This document shows, piece after piece, positions 6,407 to 9,091 of a DNA stretch of 9,091 nucleotides. Location of the stretch: NCBI GenBank assembly GCA_964392765.1, contig CAYMRF010000054.1:1-9091 (forward strand). Direction: 5' to 3'. Each line of letters opens with the position of its first letter. Positions within the stretch are counted from its first letter, which is position 1. A program made the translations under genes and the position numbers. The notes below the pieces were generated by a model. It saw only the letters and a program-made list of their open reading frames with translations. It ran no database searches and was not told the origin of the DNA. The DNA comes from BTUB01 sp964392765 (lineage in GTDB: Bacteria; Babelota; Babeliae; Babelales; Vermiphilaceae).

Positions 6407-6442
6407 CCTTATTTCATTTTTGAATGCCAAGATGAAATAAGG
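6407..6442 (-). promoter_or_regulatory. Hairpin that can hide the fic ribosome binding site
   Basis: In minus-strand RNA the bases 6442-6432 (CCTTATTTCAT) pair perfectly with 6417-6407 (ATGAAATAAGG), an 11-bp stem with a 14-base loop. The 3' arm includes AAGG of the AAGGAG Shine-Dalgarno at 6410-6405. If RNA forms this structure, fic translation would be reduced. The same bases are the two strongest half-sites of the array, so the pairing may simply be a by-product of a DNA operator. Confidence 0.45.
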
Positions 6443-6544
6443 TTAACTTTTTTGATTCCTTATTTCAACAATTGCTTTAAAAATGAAATAAAAAGGAAGA
6501 TTGAATGCTCTTATTTCTTTTTTAGATTTAAGTTTGAAATAGGT
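6407..6544. promoter_or_regulatory. Array of six alternating half-sites upstream of fic
   Basis: CCTTATTTCA occurs at 6407 and 6458, and as a variant at 6509 (TCTTATTTCT). Its reverse complement TGAAATAAGG occurs at 6433, with variants at 6484 (TGAAATAAAA) and 6535 (TGAAATAGGT). Starts step by 26, 25, 26, 25, 26 bases, giving three inverted pairs at a 51-base period, while the spacers are unrelated. Matches weaken with distance from fic. The first copy overlaps the fic Shine-Dalgarno. This looks like a multi-dimer operator controlling the fic operon. Confidence 0.7.
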
Positions 6545-6637
6545 GGATGAAAATCGGCCATTAATAAAAAATTGGGTCTTGGGCTGGAATTAAAATTAAT
6601 GTGCAGAATTATAGGGACATCAGATTACAAGATTAAA

Positions 6638-6665
6638 TTGATTTTTTTACTAGAGACACTACAAT
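6638..6665 (+). promoter_or_regulatory. Likely sigma-70 promoter of tRNA-Ser
   Basis: TTGATT (6638-6643) and TACAAT (6660-6665) are separated by 16 bases and would start transcription near 6672, about 13 bases before the tRNA. Position and sequence fit a stable-RNA promoter. It is divergent from fic. Confidence 0.5.
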
Positions 6666-6684
6666 TATTGAACATATCTTGTTT

Positions 6685-6776
6685 GGAGAGATGGCAGAGC
6701 GGTTGAATGCGGCGGTCTTGAAAACCGTTATTCCGTGAGAACGGAATCGTGGGTTCGAATCCCACTCTCTCCTCCA
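6685..6776 (+). tRNA. tRNA-Ser (anticodon UGA), CCA encoded
   Basis: A complete class II tRNA folds here. The acceptor stem is GGAGAGA (6685-6691) with TCTCTCC (6766-6772). The D-stem is GCA/TGC. The anticodon arm loop is CTTGAAA with TGA at 6719-6721. The long variable arm is TTCCG (6731-6735)/CGGAA (6742-6746), and the T arm is GTGGG-TTCGAAT-CCCAC (6749-6765). The long variable arm and anticodon identify serine (UCN codons). CCA is encoded at 6774-6776. The discriminator base (6773) is T, where bacterial tRNA-Ser usually has G. Confidence 0.95.
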
Positions 6777-6999
6777 GCCTTCCATCTATGCTAAAGCCGC
6801 GCCGGACAAAGTCGCCCAAAGCGGAGTTTATTCTGAGCTTGTCGAAGAAGCTGGCAGCGCCAGTACATTAATGATTTATTTTTCGAATAAAGATTACGAG
6901 AAAAAGCGAAGGCTGTCCGCCGTAGCTTGCCAAGCCTGAAGGCCTGGATAAGCGTAGGCTGGACCCAAGTCCGTCCGCCTGGCAGGCCAGCTTCTTTAA
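6777..6999. repeat. GC-rich dispersed repeat cluster after tRNA-Ser
   Basis: The 262-base gap from 6777 to 7038 has no credible gene. Its GC-rich parts are repeat-like. The 19 bases at 6820-6838 match the reverse complement of 8993-9011 with one difference, and similarity extends on both sides (GCCGGAC to the left, GTCGAA to the right). The stretch 6905-6995 contains small palindromes (GCCTGGCAGGC, CTGGCAGGCCAG). AAGAAGCTGGC (6845-6855) is inverted perfectly at 6986-6996. The bases from 7000 to 7038 are AT-rich and show nothing clear. Confidence 0.65.
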
Positions 7000-7038
7000 A
7001 GAATTTCTTTTTTTAAAATCAAAAATATTTCTCTCTCA

Positions 7039-7422
7039 TTAATTTAGTGTAACTTCTTCAAACGTTGAGTCTTCTCGCGCAGTGCTCAAGGGAGATGGAG
7101 AGCTATACGCCAAAGAAGCAGGCGCATTCATAGATCCTAAAAAGTCTTGCGAATTATGGGTGATGTTGCTTGAGTTAGAACTAGAAACCTGAGCGCGATC
7201 GGTGTTGGTGCTTGAAGAAGTAACTGCTGGGTTCGGTTCAAGTTTTTCTCGTGCTATTTGTGAAAAGGACACATTCCGTGTTGGAATTACTCGCGGAGGT
7301 TCAGCGGAGCAGCAAAACAATAACATGAAACGATCAAGTAATGATTTTTTTTGAGCTACGCTGTTCTGCATAGTTTCAAGAGAAGCAGGTAAAAGTAAAA
7401 GAAGTAAAACTTTTTTAGCCAT
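7039..7422 (-). CDS. Small Ser-rich secreted protein, unknown function
   Basis: I do not recognise a family for this 127-residue protein. Residues 1-18 (MAKKVLLLLLLPASLETM) look like a signal peptide or membrane anchor. A second hydrophobic patch, RFMLLFCCSA (31-40), ends in a Cys pair. From about residue 45 on the chain is low-complexity and probably disordered, rich in Ser, Thr, Asn and Pro (VTSSSTNTDRAQVSSSNSSN), with an acidic end (EDSTFEEVTLN). The ATG at 7422 follows AAGGGA seven bases upstream, which supports a real gene. It stands alone on the minus strand, with a 14-base palindrome 33 bases before the start. A small exported effector or envelope peptide is possible but unproven. Confidence 0.65.
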   Translation of the reverse strand: MAKKVLLLLLLPASLETMQNSVAQKKSLLDRFMLLFCCSAEPPRVIPTRNVSFSQIAREKLEPNPAVTSSSTNTDRAQVSSSNSSNITHNSQDFLGSMNAPASLAYSSPSPLSTAREDSTFEEVTLN

Positions 7423-7454
7423 CTACTTATCCCTTCTAAAATAGTAACCATCTC

Positions 7455-7468
7455 TTATCTTAAGATAA
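7455..7468. promoter_or_regulatory. Perfect 14-base palindrome upstream of the Ser-rich protein gene
   Basis: TTATCTTAAGATAA is a perfect palindrome located 33-46 bases before the start codon at 7422. On the minus strand TTATCT and TACTAT are 16 bases apart and could be a weak -35/-10 pair, which would put the palindrome over the -35. It may be a repressor site; AT-rich sequence makes chance possible. Confidence 0.35.
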
Positions 7469-7492
7469 ATGAACGTCGGTTCGCTAGTGTAT

Positions 7493-7519
7493 AAAAAAAG
7501 GGCGACAGTGAGTCGCCCT
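7493..7519 (-). terminator. Strong intrinsic terminator of the thioredoxin transcript
   Basis: On the minus strand, GGGCGAC (7518-7512), loop TCACT, GTCGCCC (7506-7500) is followed by seven T (7499-7493). This is a textbook rho-independent terminator. It lies 115 bases beyond the thioredoxin stop codon, with a GC-rich structured element between. Confidence 0.85.
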
Positions 7520-7544
7520 GTAAAATGAAATTATATTTTCTACT

Positions 7545-7625
7545 CCGTTCGCCTCGATAGAACCCCTTAGGGGTGAGTGGAGAGGTCTCCATTCGGCCTG
7601 CGGCCTCCATCGACCCGAACGGGTC
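7545..7625. repeat. GC-rich multi-hairpin element in the thioredoxin 3' UTR
   Basis: Three hairpins follow one another: ACCCC-TTA-GGGGT (7562-7574), TGGAG-AGGT-CTCCA (7578-7591) and GGCC-TGC-GGCC (7595-7605). They are enclosed by an outer stem, CCGTTCG (7545-7551) with CGAACGG (7616-7622), plus CGAT (7555-7558) with ATCG (7609-7612). GACCC-GAAC-GGGTC (7612-7625) is an alternative to the outer stem. The element is much more GC-rich than its surroundings and begins 10 bases past the thioredoxin stop codon. Its style is that of a dispersed repeat; no second copy is in the window. Confidence 0.6.
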
Positions 7626-7634
7626 AGAAGAAAT

Positions 7635-8321
7635 TTACTGTTTAAAAAGCTCCGCAAGTTTATCATAGCTTTCAGCAATTTTCTTATGATTTTGGCTCAT
7701 TAGTTGTACAAAATCATATACTTTCATAGTCTTACCCGGTTGTTCAGTAAATTCGGTTGCTGCGCCTTTAGAAAGTAATAGTTTAACTAATTCCGTCGCA
7801 TCAACGCCTCGATTAGCATTCATAACAATCGCCATGAGCAAAGGCGTCATCTTATTGGGCATCTCATAATTCACATCAGCACCCGCATCAATAAGGCGAG
7901 TAATGGTGTCAATAGGAGATGCGGTTTGAAGTGCTTGAATGAGCCTGCTATTTAAGGCTTCTTTCGAAAGTTTTGAAAGATCTTTAGGCCCATTAGCCGC
8001 TTCTTGAATTCTTTCAATGAGCGTTTCTTTGGGCATCAACCCAGTAAGAGTATCTAATACTTGGCCGCCCTGAAAAATTACGATAGTCGGAATAGAAGTA
8101 ATTTGCAATTGTGCGGCAATTTGCTGGCATTTATCAATATCAATGCGCGCAAACGTATATTTGTCTTTATATTGTTGCGCCACTTCTTCAAAAATTGGCT
8201 TGAGCGTTTTACAAGGCTGGCACCATTCAGCGTAGAAATCGATGACAAGAATGCCCGGATGTTGGCTGATTATTTGCGCTGCATTTTCAGCGGTAAGTTC
8301 GTGAACATATGGTGAATTCAT
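7635..8321 (-). CDS. Thioredoxin fused to C-terminal ankyrin-like repeats
   Basis: This 228-residue protein has two parts. Residues 1-110 are a thioredoxin fold: ILVIDFYAEWCQPCKTLKPIF carries the redox pair Cys34/Cys37 as WCQPC (usual form WCGPC), ARIDIDKCQQIA follows, and TSIPT has the cis-proline at 78. This part should reduce protein disulfides. Residues ~120-195 resemble two ankyrin repeats (IDTITRLIDAGADVNYEM and MTPLLMAIVMNANRG, then ATELVKLLLSKGA), which usually bind proteins. A short helical tail follows. No signal peptide is visible, so it is probably cytosolic. The ATG at 8321 has GGAG seven bases upstream. A longer reading from TTG 8414 overlaps the preceding gene and is rejected. 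It lies 76 bases after the membrane protein gene and may be co-transcribed with it. The fusion is unusual. Confidence 0.9.
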   Translation of the reverse strand: MNSPYVHELTAENAAQIISQHPGILVIDFYAEWCQPCKTLKPIFEEVAQQYKDKYTFARIDIDKCQQIAAQLQITSIPTIVIFQGGQVLDTLTGLMPKETLIERIQEAANGPKDLSKLSKEALNSRLIQALQTASPIDTITRLIDAGADVNYEMPNKMTPLLMAIVMNANRGVDATELVKLLLSKGAATEFTEQPGKTMKVYDFVQLMSQNHKKIAESYDKLAELFKQ

Positions 8322-8397
8322 GGATTTCTCCGTCTTGGTTTTGGGGTTACTGTTATTTAATTTTTTCTTAGAGAAGCGGGAAAGGTAAAGATCTATT

Positions 8398-8910
8398 TTA
8401 GAAATAGTTACCAACCGTTAAAAAACCTATTCCAAAAATTGCTCCCCATATAAAGAGAGTTGATGGAATAAAAATAGCTAATAAAGCAATTAATATAAAA
8501 TGGAGTAACACTATTCCTGCGGTGATCTTTTGAATAGCAGAAATTTTGAAAATTGCTTGCCCGCCTATAAGATGAGCATTTTTATTAAGAAATTTATACA
8601 TTAAAATTGAGCCGATTGCGCGGATGATAAAACTTGCAAAAAATCCATTGGCAAATCCCACTAAGAATATGAACTCAGAAGAGATTTCTTGGCCTTGGGC
8701 CCACAATAAGAGAGGTCCGATAATTGATGCAATTAAAAGAACACAAAACTGGGCTATTTGCTCGCTGAAAGAATTTTTATGAGCAGGAATTGCTTCTGAA
8801 GAATTCCCTGATTCGTAATATTTTAGAGAGAGTTTTTTGCTATAAAAAGTAAAAAGAAACGAGAGAGTTGCTAAGAAGGGTATCGACCAGAAAAGAATAA
8901 CAGGGTTCAT
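8398..8910 (-). CDS. Multi-pass inner-membrane protein, unknown function
   Basis: This 170-residue protein is not one I recognise. It has about five hydrophobic segments: residues 4-23 (VILFWSIPFLATLSFLFTFY), 52-71 (IAQFCVLLIASIIGPLLLWA), 78-105 (a long one, FANGFFASFIIRAIG), 129-149 (KITAGIVLLHFILIALLAIF) and 151-170. The loop 24-50 (KKLSLKYYESGNSSEA) is polar. No catalytic motif is visible. The general layout recalls small ATP synthase subunit I-like or transporter-accessory proteins, but I cannot support either. ATG 8910 is the start, because GGAGG lies five bases upstream; the TTG at 8922 would overlap that site. The gene is upstream of the thioredoxin-ankyrin gene on the same strand. Confidence 0.75.
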   Translation of the reverse strand: MNPVILFWSIPFLATLSFLFTFYSKKLSLKYYESGNSSEAIPAHKNSFSEQIAQFCVLLIASIIGPLLLWAQGQEISSEFIFLVGFANGFFASFIIRAIGSILMYKFLNKNAHLIGGQAIFKISAIQKITAGIVLLHFILIALLAIFIPSTLFIWGAIFGIGFLTVGNYF

Positions 8911-8970
8911 AGGATCCTCCAAACAGACCTAAAAAAGTTATTTCTTATTTCATTTTGCTGGCGTTAGCCA

Positions 8971-9064
8971 TTCCATTCGACTCACTTAGTTCGCTCAGGA
9001 TAAACTCCGCTTGCCCGGCTGCGTCCGGCGAAGCCTTGGCGAAGACGGAATAAGCGAAGAATGG
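8971..9064. repeat. GC-rich dispersed repeat, inverted relative to the copy after the tRNA
   Basis: Read on the minus strand this stretch contains AGCGGAGTTTATCCTGAGC (9011-8993), which matches 6820-6838 with one difference, preceded by GCCGGAC and followed by GTCGAA as in that copy. CCATTC (8973-8978) and GAATGG (9059-9064) are inverted at the ends, and GCCTTGGC and GGCGAAGCC give small internal hairpins. The gap 8911-9091 upstream of the membrane protein gene has no credible gene. Confidence 0.65.
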
Positions 9065-9091
9065 TGCGCCTATAAGGAGTCGAAACTTAAA

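Noticed and set aside
6401..6430. Ten-residue N-terminal extension of Fic (MAFKNEIRSL)
   Set aside because: It begins with TTG inside the half-site array, and the following ATG at 6400 has a strong AAGGAG.
6625..6819. 64-codon minus-strand ORF reading ERVGFEPTIPFSRN
   Set aside because: It is the antisense of tRNA-Ser; this peptide is a familiar annotation artefact.
6875..6891. TTTATT-TTTCG-AATAAA as a terminator for the tRNA
   Set aside because: The stem is only 6 A/T pairs and lacks a following T-tract.
7484..7678. 64-codon minus-strand ORF
   Set aside because: It runs through the end of the thioredoxin gene, the GC-rich hairpin element and the terminator, with no independent ribosome binding site.
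8322..8414. 31-residue N-terminal extension of the thioredoxin-ankyrin protein
   Set aside because: It starts at TTG, overlaps the upstream membrane protein gene, is low in conserved features, and the ATG at 8321 has GGAG at good spacing.
8911..8922. Four-residue extension (MEDP) of the membrane protein
   Set aside because: The TTG start lies within the GGAGG ribosome binding site of the ATG at 8910.
8944..8952. CTTATTTCA, resembling the fic half-site, upstream of the membrane protein gene
   Set aside because: It is a single copy with no partner at 25-26 bases in an AT-rich stretch, so chance is the simpler explanation.
1..9091. CRISPR array or insertion sequence
   Set aside because: No regularly spaced direct repeats with unique spacers, and no transposase or integrase coding sequence, were seen on either strand.

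Overview
The window is AT-rich bacterial DNA carrying ten protein genes, one tRNA-Ser and several GC-rich dispersed repeats. The genes point to a Gram-negative, host-associated bacterium. There is an outer-membrane beta-barrel ending in Phe, several small proteins with export signals, a Fic AMPylase, an ankyrin-repeat fusion and a carotenoid-oxygenase homologue. Gene style and repeat style would fit Candidatus Dependentiae (TM6). That placement is an inference from general resemblance and no marker gene here proves it.

Layout. At 116-1440 (+) a small surface/lipoprotein gene and a cysteine-rich outer-membrane beta-barrel gene lie 20 bases apart. They end at a symmetric terminator shared with the convergent carotenoid oxygenase gene (1504-3048, -). 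Next on the minus strand is a Dps ferritin-like gene whose product carries a signal peptide and a long acidic Pro/Thr/Glu linker (3228-4010), with its own promoter and terminator. Then comes a minus-strand operon, transcribed in the order Fic protein (5276-6400), cytosolic Dps (4778-5251), signal-bearing GNAT acetyltransferase (4181-4768), and closed by a terminator. The two Dps genes are close paralogues that still resemble each other at the DNA level.

Upstream of fic is the most striking non-coding structure. Six copies of one 10-base half-site alternate in orientation and step by 26, 25, 26, 25 and 26 bases. The copy nearest the gene overlaps the fic ribosome binding site and can pair with the next copy to hide it. 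The tRNA-Ser(UGA) on the plus strand follows, with a recognisable promoter, and then a repeat-rich gap.

The right side (minus strand) holds a small Ser-rich secreted protein of unknown function (7039-7422), a thioredoxin fused to ankyrin-like repeats (7635-8321), and a multi-pass membrane protein (8398-8910). Between the thioredoxin stop codon and a strong terminator lies a GC-rich element able to form several hairpins. The last ~150 bases are a dispersed repeat, related in inverted orientation to the one after the tRNA.

Taken together, the genes suggest envelope building, iron/oxidative-stress defence (two Dps proteins, a thioredoxin) and host interaction (Fic, ankyrin, exported proteins). 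Three apparent long ORFs use TTG codons upstream of better ATG starts, and I have shortened them.
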